Both the position numbers and the translations under genes were made by a program. From positions 9,486,001 through 9,550,000 of the forward strand of contig NZ_CP084058.1 of assembly GCF_020215645.1 (NCBI RefSeq): a DNA stretch of 64,000 nt, in the 5' to 3' direction. The notes under the pieces are model-generated. The model had not been told where the DNA came from, made no database searches, and saw only the letters and a program-made list of their open reading frames with translations. Shown piece by piece: positions 45,052 through 53,755 of the stretch (position 1 is the stretch's first letter; every line of letters starts with the position of its first letter). This stretch comes from Nonomuraea gerenzanensis (GTDB lineage: Bacteria > Actinomycetota > Actinomycetes > Streptosporangiales > Streptosporangiaceae).

Positions 45052-46539
45052 ATGGTCAAGGGGGCATTGCTGGTCGCGGGTACCACCTCGGACGCGGGCA
45101 AGAGCGTGGTCACGGCGGGCATCTGCCGCTGGCTGGCCCGCCAGGGCGTCCGCGTGGCGCCCTACAAGGCGCAGAACATGTCGCTGAACTCCTACGTCAC
45201 CGCCGACGGCGCCGAGATCGGCCGCGCCCAGGCCATGCAGGCGCAGGCGTGCGGCCTCGATCCCGTCGCCGACATGAACCCGATCCTGCTCAAGCCGGGC
45301 AGCGACCGCCGCAGCCAGGTCGTCCTGATGGGCAGCCCGGTCGCCGACGTGGACGCCATGGAGTACGGCGCGCTGAAGGACCTGCTGCGTAGCACCGCCC
45401 TGGAGGCGCTGGACCGGCTGCGCAAGCAGTACGACGTGGTGGTGTGCGAGGGCGCGGGCAGCCCCGCCGAGATCAACCTGCGCCGCGGCGACATCGCCAA
45501 CATGGGCCTGGCCAGGGCCGCGAACCTGCCGGTGCTCGTGGTCGGCGACATCGACAGGGGCGGGGTGTTCGCCGCGTTCTACGGCACGGTGGGCCTGCTG
45601 GACGCCGCCGACCAGGCCCACGTCGCCGGGTTCGTGGTCAACAAGTTCAGGGGCGCCAAGGAGCTGCTGGAGCCGGGGCTCGATATGATCAGGCAGCTCA
45701 CCGGTCGCGCGGTGTACGGGGTGCTGCCCTGGCTCGACGGGCTCTGGATGGACGTGGAGGACTCACTGGCCCTCGACAACCGCCGCGTCGCCGTGCGCGC
45801 CCCGTACGGGCGGCAGACCCTCCGGGTGGCGGTCGTGCGGCTGCCGCGGATCTCCAACTTCACCGACGTGGACGCGCTGGCCGCCGAGCCCGGCGTCGTG
45901 GTGCGCTTCGCCACCGGCCCGGCCGAGCTGGACGACGCCGACCTGGTCGTGCTGCCGGGCTCCCGCGCCACCGTCTCCGACCTGGCCTGGCTGCGGGACA
46001 GCGGCCTGGCGGCGGCCGTCCGCGCCAGGAAGGGGCCGGTGCTGGGCATCTGCGGCGGGTTCCAGATGCTCGCGGAGGAGATCGTGGACGAGGTCGAGTC
46101 GGGTGCGGGCCGCGTGGAGGGGCTGGGCCTGCTCCCGGTACGGGTCCGGTTCGGCCGCGAGAAACTGCTGGCCAGGCCCCAGGGCACGGCCTACGGGCAA
46201 CCGGTGCGGGCCTACGAGATCCACCACGGGGTGGCCACGGTGGCGGGTGGTGAGCCGTTCCTCGACGGCTGCCGGGTGGGTGACACCTGGGGCACCACCT
46301 GGCACGGTGCGCTGGAGAACGACGGCTTCCGCCGCGCCTTCCTCGCCGACGTGGCGGCCAGGGCGGGGCGCGACTTCGTGCCCGACCCGGCCACCGACTT
46401 CGCGGCGCTGCGCGAGCAGCGGCTCGACGCGCTCGGCGACCTGGTGGAGCAGCACCTGAACACAGACGCGCTGCTCCGCCTCATCGAGCAGGGCCCGCCG
46501 GCGGGCCTGCCCACGCTGCCGCCCGGGACCGTGCGATAG
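45052..46539 (+). CDS. cobQ: Cobyric acid synthase
   Basis: A 495-residue glutamine-dependent amidotransferase that amidates side chains b, d, e and g of adenosylcobyrinate a,c-diamide. The ATP-binding N-terminal half has [20 protein letters not shown] and [13 protein letters not shown]. The glutaminase half has the catalytic Cys in [10 protein letters not shown] and the His in [11 protein letters not shown] 45052 has the anti-SD-like GGTGATC just upstream and gives the family N-terminus; ATG 45037 (preceded by GGAAG) is an alternative. It stands 38 kb from the other cob genes in this window. Confidence 0.95.
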   Translation: MVKGALLVAGTTSDAGKSVVTAGICRWLARQGVRVAPYKAQNMSLNSYVTADGAEIGRAQAMQAQACGLDPVADMNPILLKPGSDRRSQVVLMGSPVADVDAMEYGALKDLLRSTALEALDRLRKQYDVVVCEGAGSPAEINLRRGDIANMGLARAANLPVLVVGDIDRGGVFAAFYGTVGLLDAADQAHVAGFVVNKFRGAKELLEPGLDMIRQLTGRAVYGVLPWLDGLWMDVEDSLALDNRRVAVRAPYGRQTLRVAVVRLPRISNFTDVDALAAEPGVVVRFATGPAELDDADLVVLPGSRATVSDLAWLRDSGLAAAVRARKGPVLGICGGFQMLAEEIVDEVESGAGRVEGLGLLPVRVRFGREKLLARPQGTAYGQPVRAYEIHHGVATVAGGEPFLDGCRVGDTWGTTWHGALENDGFRRAFLADVAARAGRDFVPDPATDFAALREQRLDALGDLVEQHLNTDALLRLIEQGPPAGLPTLPPGTVR

Positions 46540-46545
46540 CGGCTG

Positions 46546-47361
46546 CTACAGCTTGCGGCCGACGGCGCCGTACTGGAACACCTCGCGGTTCGTGAAGCTG
46601 GTGCCGGGCTCGGGCCGCCACTTCGGCAGCGACACCAGCCCCGGCTCCACCAGCTCCATGCCGTCGAAGAAGGCCAGCAGCTCCGCCTCCGTACGCAGGG
46701 TGAGCGGGGTCGCGCCGCTGGCGTTCCAGCGGGCGGCGGCCTCGTCCATCGGCGGGCACTTCAGGCTGTGCGCGATCGCCAGGTAGCTGCCCGGCGCCAG
46801 CGCCTTGAGCAGCGTGCTCACCGAGTCGTGCGCCTGCTCGGCGTCGGGCACGAACTCCAGCACGCCCATCAGCATCAGCGCGACCGGCCTGGAGAAGTCG
46901 AGTGTCCGCTCGGCCGCGCTCAGGATGTTCGCCGGCTCGCGCAGGTCGGCGTCGACGTAGTCGGTCTCGCCCTCCTCGGTGCCGATCAGCAGGGCGCGGG
47001 CGTGGACCAGCACGATGGGGTCGTTGTCGACGTACACGATCTTGGCTGCCGGGTTGACCGACTGCGCCACCCCATGGGTGTTGCTCTCCGTCGGGATGCC
47101 CGTGCCGACGTCGAGGAACTGGTCGACGCCGCACTCGCCGGCCAGGTGGCGCACGGCGCGGCCGATGAACTCGCGCTCGGCGCGGGCGTTGACCGGCAGG
47201 TCCGGCATGATCTTGACGATCTCGTCGCCGACCTCGCGGTCGGGCGCGTAGTTGTCCTTGCCGCCCAGCCAGTAGTCCCACACGCGAGCCGGGTGCGGGA
47301 CGGAGGTGTCGATGCGGGCCAGCTCCGCCGCCCTGTCGATCTCCTGTGGTCCCTTGCCCAT
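46546..47361 (-). CDS. SAM-dependent methyltransferase, PF04672 (DUF574) family
   Basis: A 271-residue protein of the large actinomycete family. Characteristic stretches are TSVPHPARVWDYWLGGKDNY, FLDVGTGIPTESNTHGVAQ, VYVDNDPIVLVHARALL and VALMLMGVLEFVPDAEQA. The SAM-binding motif I and acidic motif II are intact. The substrate is unknown; members often sit by regulators or secondary metabolism. ATG 47361 has GGGGAGG 5 bp upstream; the frame runs further but without family similarity. It converges on cobQ with a 6-bp gap. Confidence 0.9.
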   Translation of the reverse strand: MGKGPQEIDRAAELARIDTSVPHPARVWDYWLGGKDNYAPDREVGDEIVKIMPDLPVNARAEREFIGRAVRHLAGECGVDQFLDVGTGIPTESNTHGVAQSVNPAAKIVYVDNDPIVLVHARALLIGTEEGETDYVDADLREPANILSAAERTLDFSRPVALMLMGVLEFVPDAEQAHDSVSTLLKALAPGSYLAIAHSLKCPPMDEAAARWNASGATPLTLRTEAELLAFFDGMELVEPGLVSLPKWRPEPGTSFTNREVFQYGAVGRKL

Positions 47362-47458
47362 CCATGCCTCCCCGTCGGCGACCATGATCCTGCTGTTCGA
47401 GATCAACATAGACGCCCGCAGCCCGGCGTGGGGGACGAATCCCCATGAAGCTCCCCGC

Positions 47459-48469
47459 TCAGCCGGACCTCGCGGCCATCCGCTGGGCCGTGATCCACTC
47501 GTCGATCCGCTCCCAGTGGCCGTACAGCCACTCGATCCTCTCCTCACGGCTGTGCGGGACGGCTTCCGCGGGCACGCGCCACCACTTCGCGGTGATGTGC
47601 GCGCGTACGGGCAGGTAGCGCCAGATGTCGTGCAGCGTGACCAGGTCGTCGAGGCCGGTGTGCGCGACGAAGACGACGTCGGCCGACGGGCACGCCTCCA
47701 GGGCCGCGATGGCGCCGTTCGGGCGGGGCGGCAGCAGGTGGTCCATGCCGCGCGCCCGCTCCGCCTCGGCGAGCAGGCCCTTCTCCTCCAGGCGGGCGAT
47801 CGCCTTCTGGCGGCGGCGCGGGGTGAAGTTGCCGCCCTCGGGGAAGATCACCAGGGCGTCCTGGCCGCTCATCGTGGCGGCCAGGCGGCGGATCTCCTCG
47901 ATCACCAGGGTGTGGCCGGACTTGCGGGGCACGAACGCGTTCGGCAGGCGGTTGATGACCACGTCGAGCGAGGGGTCGTACTGGAGCGCGGCCTTCATCA
48001 CGATGCGCGGCCGGCGCTCGTAGCGCTCCAGCAGGTGATGGATGAGCAGGAAGGAGTCTCCGGGGCCCGCGTGCCGCGACAGCACGATGATCGGCTTGGC
48101 CGGCCGGCCCGCCCCCTCCCCCGGCGCGACCTCCGGCTCCTCGATGTCCACCCGGAGCTGGAAGATGTGCACCGCGGTCGTGAACACCTTCTCCAGGAAC
48201 CACTTGATCAGCGCGTAGTGGCGCTCCTGCCGCCTGGCCCCGCCCGCGACCCACAACCACGCGCAGGCGGCCAGCACGGCCGACTCCAGCGTCAGCCACA
48301 CCATCGCGAACCAGACGAACCGCGCGCTCCTGCGCTGCGGCGGCGGCAGCCGGAGCGCGGCGGCGGCCGCGACGACCAGCCACAGCGGCAACGTCACCAC
48401 CATGAACACGGTCAGCACGATGACCAGCGGCGCCAGCACCAGCCTGCGCACGATCCTGGGTGGAAGCAC
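47459..48469 (-). CDS. 1-acyl-sn-glycerol-3-phosphate acyltransferase-like protein
   Basis: A 336-residue membrane acyltransferase. N-terminal helices (about 10-42 and 50-72) anchor it. The PlsC motifs are SRHAGPGDSF (H-x4-D catalytic) and VIFPEGGNFTPRRR (EGG form of the EGTR motif). It likely transfers an acyl chain to lysophosphatidate or a related lipid. GTG 48469 has AAGGAGG 5 bp upstream. It lies 25 bp after the patatin gene in the same direction, which gives a lipid deacylation and reacylation pair. Confidence 0.88.
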   Translation of the reverse strand: MLPPRIVRRLVLAPLVIVLTVFMVVTLPLWLVVAAAAALRLPPPQRRSARFVWFAMVWLTLESAVLAACAWLWVAGGARRQERHYALIKWFLEKVFTTAVHIFQLRVDIEEPEVAPGEGAGRPAKPIIVLSRHAGPGDSFLLIHHLLERYERRPRIVMKAALQYDPSLDVVINRLPNAFVPRKSGHTLVIEEIRRLAATMSGQDALVIFPEGGNFTPRRRQKAIARLEEKGLLAEAERARGMDHLLPPRPNGAIAALEACPSADVVFVAHTGLDDLVTLHDIWRYLPVRAHITAKWWRVPAEAVPHSREERIEWLYGHWERIDEWITAQRMAARSG

Positions 48470-48494
48470 CCGGGCCTCCTTAAGGGCTCTCCCT

Positions 48495-49310
48495 TCATCC
48501 TGCCCTGTTGGACAGGTAGCTGGAAGAAGCCTGGTAGGCCCGCTCGATGCAGGCGGAGATCTGCGACACGTCGCGGTAGCGCAGCGGCGAGAGCGGCTCG
48601 GTCACCCCCGTCGGCAGCACGTGCACCTCCACGCCCGGCGGCAGCGTGGCCAGGTCCTCGGCGAACCGGTGCCGGCGGGCGATCTCGAAGGCCACCATGC
48701 CCACCTCCCAGAACCGCCTCGGCGGCGACAGCGGGCGCTCGACGCGGCCGACGTGCAGCACGTAGACCCGCTCGGCGCCGAGCGCCACGGCCCTGCCGAT
48801 CGGGATGCTGTGCACCAGCCCGCCGTCGTAGAAGTGCTCGCCGCCGATCACGACGGGTGGCAGCAGCCCGGGCACCGCGCACGAGGCCAGCACCGCGTCG
48901 ACCAGCGGCCCGCCGTCGAACCAGTGCGCCGCCGCGCGCTCGACCGAGGCCGCCACGCACTGGAACGGCACGGCCAGGTGCTCGATCCTGGAGACCCGCA
49001 CGGTCGCGCTCAGCACCGCGCGCAGCGGGCCCATCGGGTGCAGGTGGGTGCCCGTCCTGGCCAGCGTGGACAGCCGGGACACCCAGGACCCGGCGAACGC
49101 CGTGCGGACGACGTCGGACTGCCACAGCCCCGTCAGCCTGGAGACGGCCTCATCAGGGTCGGCGGCGATGACGGCGCCGTTCAGGGCGCCGACGGACGTG
49201 CCCACGACGAGGTCGGGACGGATGCCCGCCTCGTCGAGCGCTCGCAGCATGCCCACCTCGTAAGCGCCGAGCACGCCGCCGCCCCCGAGCACGAACGCGG
49301 TCCCGGCCAT
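48495..49310 (-). CDS. Patatin-like phospholipase
   Basis: A 271-residue lipid hydrolase. The oxyanion loop VLGGGGVLGAYEVG, the nucleophile elbow GTSVG and the catalytic Asp in FYDGGLVHSIPIG are all present. It releases fatty acids from phospholipids. ATG 49310 has GGAG 9 bp upstream; GTG 49325 is possible but has no proper site. It starts an operon with the acyltransferase. Confidence 0.92.
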   Translation of the reverse strand: MAGTAFVLGGGGVLGAYEVGMLRALDEAGIRPDLVVGTSVGALNGAVIAADPDEAVSRLTGLWQSDVVRTAFAGSWVSRLSTLARTGTHLHPMGPLRAVLSATVRVSRIEHLAVPFQCVAASVERAAAHWFDGGPLVDAVLASCAVPGLLPPVVIGGEHFYDGGLVHSIPIGRAVALGAERVYVLHVGRVERPLSPPRRFWEVGMVAFEIARRHRFAEDLATLPPGVEVHVLPTGVTEPLSPLRYRDVSQISACIERAYQASSSYLSNRAG

Positions 49311-49351
49311 GGATGAATTCTCCACCCTGCGGCGGAGTCCTCATGACGGGC

Positions 49352-49714
49352 TCACCTCGGGCAGACGCCTCCCTCGTGGGCGGCGGCCGCGGAGATGATC
49401 GCGTCGAGCCTGTCGCGGGTGCCGATCAGGTCGTCGATCCGCCCGTCGATGCGGCGGCGCTCGTCCCGCAGCCGGTCCAGCAGCTCGGGCGTGACCTCGC
49501 CGGAGATCACGCACGGCATCAGCGGCTCGATCGCCTTGCTCGGCAGCCCGGCCGCGTACAGGTTCTGGATCATCCACACCCGGTACACGGCGCTGTCCGG
49601 ATACACCCGCTGCCCGCTCGGGCTGCGCTCGGCGACGAGCAGCCGCTGCTCCTCGTAGTAACGCAGCGCGCGCACGCTCACCCCGGTCCTGGCGGCCAGC
49701 TCACCGATCCGCAC
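49352..49714 (-). CDS. MerR-family regulator divergent from an SDR
   Basis: A 120-residue MerR protein: the helix-turn-helix MRIGELAARTGVSVRALRYY and wing QRVYPDSAVYRVWMIQNLY, followed by a dimerisation helix ending in SAAAAHEGGVCPR. Only one Cys is in the tail, so metal sensing is unlikely. GTG 49714 has GGGGGA upstream. It shares an 82-bp divergent promoter with the SDR gene that has the classic MerR layout. Confidence 0.88.
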   Translation of the reverse strand: MRIGELAARTGVSVRALRYYEEQRLLVAERSPSGQRVYPDSAVYRVWMIQNLYAAGLPSKAIEPLMPCVISGEVTPELLDRLRDERRRIDGRIDDLIGTRDRLDAIISAAAAHEGGVCPR

Positions 49715-49734
49715 GTGATCCCCCTCACAGGCAT

Positions 49735-49766
49735 TTGCCTCTGACGTCAACGTCAGGTTTTAGCGT
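49735..49766 (+). promoter_or_regulatory. MerR-type promoter and operator for the SDR gene
   Basis: TTGCCT (-35, 49735-49740) and TAGCGT (-10, 49761-49766) are 20 bp apart, and the perfect palindrome CTGACGT-CA-ACGTCAG (49741-49756) fills the spacer. An over-long spacer with a central dyad is the hallmark of MerR-activated promoters. Confidence 0.7.
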
Positions 49767-49796
49767 ATCCACACGTCACTCACTCAGGAGGAATCG

Positions 49797-50495
49797 ATGG
49801 ACCTCTCCGGATCGGTCGCGCTCGTCACCGGCGCCAACCGCGGCATCGGCCGCCACTTCGCCCGGCAGTTGCTGGAGCGAGGCGCGAAGAAGGTGTACGC
49901 GACCGCGCGCGACCCCGAGCGCATCGACCTGCCCGGCGTGGAACGGCTGCGGCTGGACATCACCGACCCGGCCTCGGTGACGGCTGTCGCCGAGGCCGCG
50001 CCGGACGTCACGCTGCTGGTCAACAACGCCGGCGTCGCCACCTACACGAACCTCGTCACCGGCGACCTGGACCAGATCCGCCTGGAGCTGGACACCAACT
50101 TCTACGGCCCGCTGCGCATGATCCGCGCCTTCGCCCCCGTCCTGGGCGCGGGCGGCGGTGGCGCGATCGTGAACGTGCTCTCGGCCCTGTCCTGGTTCTC
50201 CTACGACGGCGCCAACGCCTACGCCGCCGCGAAGGCCGCCGCCTGGAGCCTGACCAACGGCGCCCGCCTGGAGCTGCGCGGCCAGGGCACGCTGGTCACC
50301 GGCGTGCACCTGGGCGCCGCCGACACCGACATGATGGCCGGCTACGAGGGCGACCTGCTCGACCCGGCCGACGTCGCGCGGGCGGCGCTGGACGGGGTGG
50401 CGGCGGGCGCGTACGAGGTGGTGGTGGACCAGTGGTCGGCGCACGTCAAGGCGTCGCTGGCGGGCGACCCGCGCGCGTTCTACGACGCCGCTTGA
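49797..50495 (+). CDS. Short-chain dehydrogenase/reductase
   Basis: A 232-residue Rossmann enzyme. The cofactor motif is ALVTGANRGIGRHFARQLL, followed by LLVNNAGVATY and the active-site YAAAK (Tyr-x3-Lys), with Ser in NVLSALSWFSYDGANAYAAAK. The substrate is unknown. ATG 49797 has AGGAGG 5 bp upstream. It is driven by the MerR-type promoter. Confidence 0.92.
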   Translation: MDLSGSVALVTGANRGIGRHFARQLLERGAKKVYATARDPERIDLPGVERLRLDITDPASVTAVAEAAPDVTLLVNNAGVATYTNLVTGDLDQIRLELDTNFYGPLRMIRAFAPVLGAGGGGAIVNVLSALSWFSYDGANAYAAAKAAAWSLTNGARLELRGQGTLVTGVHLGAADTDMMAGYEGDLLDPADVARAALDGVAAGAYEVVVDQWSAHVKASLAGDPRAFYDAA

Positions 50496-50522
50496 GTCTC
50501 CAGTAAGGGGAGGCGCCAGAGT
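50492..50522 (+). promoter_or_regulatory. Candidate autoregulatory MerR promoter
   Basis: TTGAGT (50492-50497) and CAGAGT (50517-50522) are 19 bp apart, with CTCC-N7-GGAG in the spacer. The -35 overlaps the SDR stop. The -10 is weak and a leaderless or near-leaderless message would follow. Confidence 0.4.
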
Positions 50523-50528
50523 GGGCGC

Positions 50529-51530
50529 ATGGACGGGGACACGCTCTACTCGATCGGCGACCTGGCCCGGCGCACCGGGCTGACGGTCAAGACCGTCAGG
50601 TTCTACTCCGATGCGGGGATCGTGCCGCCCACCAGCCGCAGCCCCGCCGGCTACCGCCTGTACGACCTCGCCGCCGCCGCCCGGTTGGACCTCGTGCGCA
50701 CGCTGCGCGACCTCGGGCTCGACCTGCCCACGATCCGCAAGGTGGTGGATCGCGAGGCGTCGCTGCCCGAGGTCGCGGCGGCGCACGCCGACGCCCTGGC
50801 GGCGCAGATCCGCACGCTGCGCCTGCGGCGGGCGGTGCTGACAGTGGTGGCCAGGCGGGGCTCCACCCCGGAGGAGATGGAACTGATGCACGAGCTGGCC
50901 AAACTGTCGGAGGCCGAGCGGCGCCGCCTGATCGGCGACTTCCTCGGCGCCGCCTTCGGTGACCTGGACGGTGATCCGGGCTTCGCCGGAGGCATCACCT
51001 CGATGACGCCCGAGCTGCCGGACGATCCGTCGTCCGAGCAGGTGGAGGCGTGGGTCGAGCTGGCGGAGCTGTCCCGCGACCCGGACTTCCGCGCCGCCAT
51101 GCGCCACCTGACGCAAGCCGTCGCCGCCGCGGGCCGCCCTGCGAAGGCCGTCGCCGCCACACCCCGCCCGGCGAAGGCCGAAGCCGCCACGCCCCGACCG
51201 GCGGCGGCCGACGGCCTCGCGCGCTCGGGGGCGGGCCGTGCCGCGGAGCCCGTGTTGCGGCCTGATCCCGCCGCGAGGGCCCGTGACCTCGCGGCCCCCG
51301 CCCTCGCGGCCGGCATCGACCCCACCTCCCCCGAGGCGCAACCGTACGTCACGGCGCTCCTCACCGCGTGCGGCGAGGACCGCGCCGGGCTGGCCGCCAG
51401 GCTGGAGGCGGCCGGCGACCCGCGCAGGGACCGGTACGTGGAGCTGCTGGCCGTGATCAACGGCTGGCCCCCGCCGACGCCCCTGGCCCCGGCGCTGACC
51501 TGGTTCACCCGGGCGTTGCGGGCCCGCTGA
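50529..51530 (+). CDS. MerR-family regulator with extended C-terminal domain
   Basis: A 333-residue protein. The MerR helix-turn-helix (about 5-75) reads YSIGDLARRTGLTVKTVRFY and AGYRLYDLAAAARLDLVRTL. After the dimerisation helix a large C-terminal region continues past residue 130, with an Ala/Pro/Lys-rich repeat (AAATPRPAKAEAATPRPA) and then a helical part (DPTSPEAQPYVTALLTACGE). That fits TipAS- or BmrR-like effector regions only loosely. Probably it regulates itself. ATG 50529. Confidence 0.85.
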   Translation: MDGDTLYSIGDLARRTGLTVKTVRFYSDAGIVPPTSRSPAGYRLYDLAAAARLDLVRTLRDLGLDLPTIRKVVDREASLPEVAAAHADALAAQIRTLRLRRAVLTVVARRGSTPEEMELMHELAKLSEAERRRLIGDFLGAAFGDLDGDPGFAGGITSMTPELPDDPSSEQVEAWVELAELSRDPDFRAAMRHLTQAVAAAGRPAKAVAATPRPAKAEAATPRPAAADGLARSGAGRAAEPVLRPDPAARARDLAAPALAAGIDPTSPEAQPYVTALLTACGEDRAGLAARLEAAGDPRRDRYVELLAVINGWPPPTPLAPALTWFTRALRAR

Positions 51531-51575
51531 CCACGCAGGAAGCCGGTGGTCGCCGGGGCCGCCTACCATACGCGC

Positions 51576-52490
51576 ATGACCACGCACGGATTCACGCTGA
51601 CGGCCGAGGGCCCGTTCGACTTCGCCGACTCGCTGCGGTTCGTCGCGGACTGGCCCGCCACCAGCGCCCTGCCCTCCGACGGCAGGGCGCTGCGCTTCGC
51701 GTACTGCGCGGAGTCGGACTGGCGGCCGATCGGCGTGACCGTGACGGGCGCGCCGGGCGGGGTCGCGGTCACCACCACGCGCCCCGCCGGGCCGGGGATC
51801 CGCGGCGAGGTGGCCCGGATCCTCTCCCTCGACGTGGACGGCGCCGGCTTCGCCAAGCTGGGCGAGGCCGACCCGGTGCTCGGCGACCTGCAGCGGCTGC
51901 GCCCCGGCCTGCGGCCGGTGTGCTTCTGGAGCCCGTGGGAGGCGGCGTGCTGGGCGGTGATCGTCCAGCGCTCCTCGATGCTGATCGCCTCCCGGATCAA
52001 GCAGCGCATCGCCGAGCGGTACGGCGCCGAGGTCGAGGTGGACGGGCAGCCGTGCACCGCCTTCCCGCCGCCCGTCTCGCTGCTCGACGCGGGCGGGCTC
52101 GGGCTGCCCCCGCAGAAGGAGGAGTGGGTGCGCGGCCTGGCCAGGGCGGCGCTCGACGGCCTGCTCACCACCGAGCACCTGCGCTCGCTGACTCCGGAGG
52201 AGGCGCTGGCCGAGCTGCGGGCGCTGCCCGGCGTGGGGCCGTTCTCCGCGGGGCTGATCCTGATCCGCGGCGCGGGCGCTCCCGACGCGTTCCCTGGCGA
52301 CGAGCCACGGCTGTTCGCGATCCTGCGCGAGGCGTACGGGCTGGCGGAGGACGCGCCCCCGTCGGCGTACCGGAAGCTGGCCGACTCCTGGCGGCCCTAC
52401 CGTTCGTGGGCCTCGTTCCTGTTCAGGGCCACCGCTTACGGCGTCATGGACGACCGGGAGCAAGCCCGTCCATCCGCCCAGGCGCACTGA
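51576..52490 (+). CDS. AlkA-like DNA-3-methyladenine glycosylase
   Basis: A 304-residue HhH-GPD superfamily protein. The N-terminal part is AlkA_N-like; the helix-hairpin-helix LRALPGVGPFSAGLILIRGAG is followed by the catalytic Asp in DAFPGDEPRLF. It removes alkylated bases from DNA. ATG 51576 gives the family N-terminus, without a ribosome-binding site. The 3' end overlaps the convergent wHTH gene by 47 bp. Confidence 0.85.
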   Translation: MTTHGFTLTAEGPFDFADSLRFVADWPATSALPSDGRALRFAYCAESDWRPIGVTVTGAPGGVAVTTTRPAGPGIRGEVARILSLDVDGAGFAKLGEADPVLGDLQRLRPGLRPVCFWSPWEAACWAVIVQRSSMLIASRIKQRIAERYGAEVEVDGQPCTAFPPPVSLLDAGGLGLPPQKEEWVRGLARAALDGLLTTEHLRSLTPEEALAELRALPGVGPFSAGLILIRGAGAPDAFPGDEPRLFAILREAYGLAEDAPPSAYRKLADSWRPYRSWASFLFRATAYGVMDDREQARPSAQAH

Positions 52491-52788
52491 GGTCGTGCTG
52501 GGTGAACATGTCGATCAGCAGGCTGATCGGCAGTTCGGCCTCGGTCGGGTAGCGGAAGTGCTGGTCGAGGTTGAGGGTGTAGCGGTTGCGCCGCCCGATC
52601 TTGTCGCGGTTGAGATAACCACCCTCGTGCAGGTCGCGCACGATGTTCTGCACCGCGCGCTCGGTGATGCCGATGCCGGTCGCGATGTCACGCAGCCGGA
52701 TGTCCGGATTCCGGGCGATCTCCACGAGCACCCGGGCATGATGGGTGAGGAACGTCCAGCTGGACGCCTGGTTGTCGGTTGTACTCAC
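52444..52788 (-). CDS. Winged-helix regulator (MarR/ArsR-like)
   Basis: A 114-residue DNA-binding protein. WTFLTHHARVLVEIARNPDI, then RLRDIATGIGITERAVQNIVRDLHEGGYLNRDKIGRRNRYTLN, is a winged helix, and the C-terminal helix reads ISLLIDMFTQHDLS. GTG 52788 has AGAGG 8 bp upstream; GTG 52824 has no proper site. It is divergent from the STAS gene, with two CGAAA-N4-TTTC sites between. Confidence 0.82.
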   Translation of the reverse strand: MSTTDNQASSWTFLTHHARVLVEIARNPDIRLRDIATGIGITERAVQNIVRDLHEGGYLNRDKIGRRNRYTLNLDQHFRYPTEAELPISLLIDMFTQHDLSAPGRMDGLAPGRP

Positions 52789-52830
52789 GGCTTCTGCCTC
52801 TTCGGCCCGATACTGGCCCTCCACGGGCGA

Positions 52831-52872
52831 ACGAAAAACCTTTCGCGAAGATCCTATGACGAAAAGTCTTTC
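52831..52872. promoter_or_regulatory. Paired CGAAA-N4-TTTC sites between wHTH and STAS genes
   Basis: ACGAAAAACCTTTC (52831-52844) and ACGAAAAGTCTTTC (52859-52872) are 28 bp apart and each contains an inverted GAAA/TTTC. They lie just upstream of the wHTH GTG and about 100 bp before the STAS gene. Confidence 0.5.
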
Positions 52873-52970
52873 CGGTATCTAACTACGGGCATAGAGTTGC
52901 GGGCAACGGCAGGCATACCCGCGGTAACCGTTGACCCCACCATCGCACCATCCCACCGCCAGGAGTGCCA

Positions 52971-53339
52971 GTGAACCTCACCTGTCGCCACCTCCCGGGG
53001 GCCACGCTCATCGCCGTGGCCGGTCAGGTGGACACCAGGAACTCCGCCCAGCTGGAGGAGTACATCGACCAGCACCGTGAGCGGCTGGACGAACATCTCA
53101 TCATCGACATGAGAGAGCTGTCCTTCCTGGACAGCTCGGGCCTGGCCGTCCTGCTGGCCGCGGCCATGCTGGCCCGCGCCCACGGCGTGGGCGTGCATCT
53201 GGCCGGGCTGCAGTCGATGCCGGCCCGCCTGTTGGAGATCACCGGAACCGAACGCGCGGTGACGGTGTACGACCATGTGGAGCAGGCCATCGCCGCGGTC
53301 GGGAACCTCGATCTGGCCAACCCGGCGGAGCCGGCTTAG
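52971..53339 (+). CDS. STAS-domain anti-sigma factor antagonist
   Basis: A 122-residue SpoIIAA/RsbV-like protein. The phosphorylation site is LSFLDSSGLAVLL with Ser 56. When unphosphorylated, such proteins bind an anti-sigma kinase and free a stress sigma factor. No anti-sigma factor adjoins it. GTG 52971 has AGGAG 5 bp upstream; GTG 52965 lacks a site. Confidence 0.92.
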   Translation: MNLTCRHLPGATLIAVAGQVDTRNSAQLEEYIDQHRERLDEHLIIDMRELSFLDSSGLAVLLAAAMLARAHGVGVHLAGLQSMPARLLEITGTERAVTVYDHVEQAIAAVGNLDLANPAEPA

Positions 53340-53369
53340 AAGCCGCCTCAGGGGCCGGCGTTGGGGGGC

Positions 53370-53657
53370 CTAGGCCGGGCGGCGGTGCACCCCCACCAGG
53401 TGACCGTTGTGCCGCACCTGCGCCTCCTCGTAGGGACACAGCGGGCGCGTGACGTACGCCTCGGCGATGCTGTCGGCGTGCCCGCGGTCCACGCCCCATC
53501 CGATCGTGTGCCAGCGCGCCTCGCCGTCACCGCCCGTGGTGTCCAGAACGGCGATCTCGAACAGCTCGGCGGCGGCAGGAGGCGTACAGCGGACCCGTCC
53601 GGGCGCCTGCCCGTCAACGGTGCGGACGTCCCGGCCGCCGATGCCGCGCTGGTCCAT
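53370..53657 (-). CDS. Small hypothetical protein
   Basis: A 95-residue protein of no family I recognise. The central part FEIAVLDTTGGDGEARWHTI and GWGVDRGHADSIAEAYV looks globular. It has one Cys pair far apart and ends HLVGVHRRPA. ATG 53657 has GGAGGGAG 6 bp upstream, which supports it as real. It converges on the STAS gene. Confidence 0.7.
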   Translation of the reverse strand: MDQRGIGGRDVRTVDGQAPGRVRCTPPAAAELFEIAVLDTTGGDGEARWHTIGWGVDRGHADSIAEAYVTRPLCPYEEAQVRHNGHLVGVHRRPA

Positions 53658-53755
53658 GTGGATCTCCCTCCGATCCCGACAACCCTGGTGCGAAGATCCA
53701 TGCCCCGATCATCGGCGGATCAGTCATGCCGCAGGATGACCGGGGCATGACGCCG

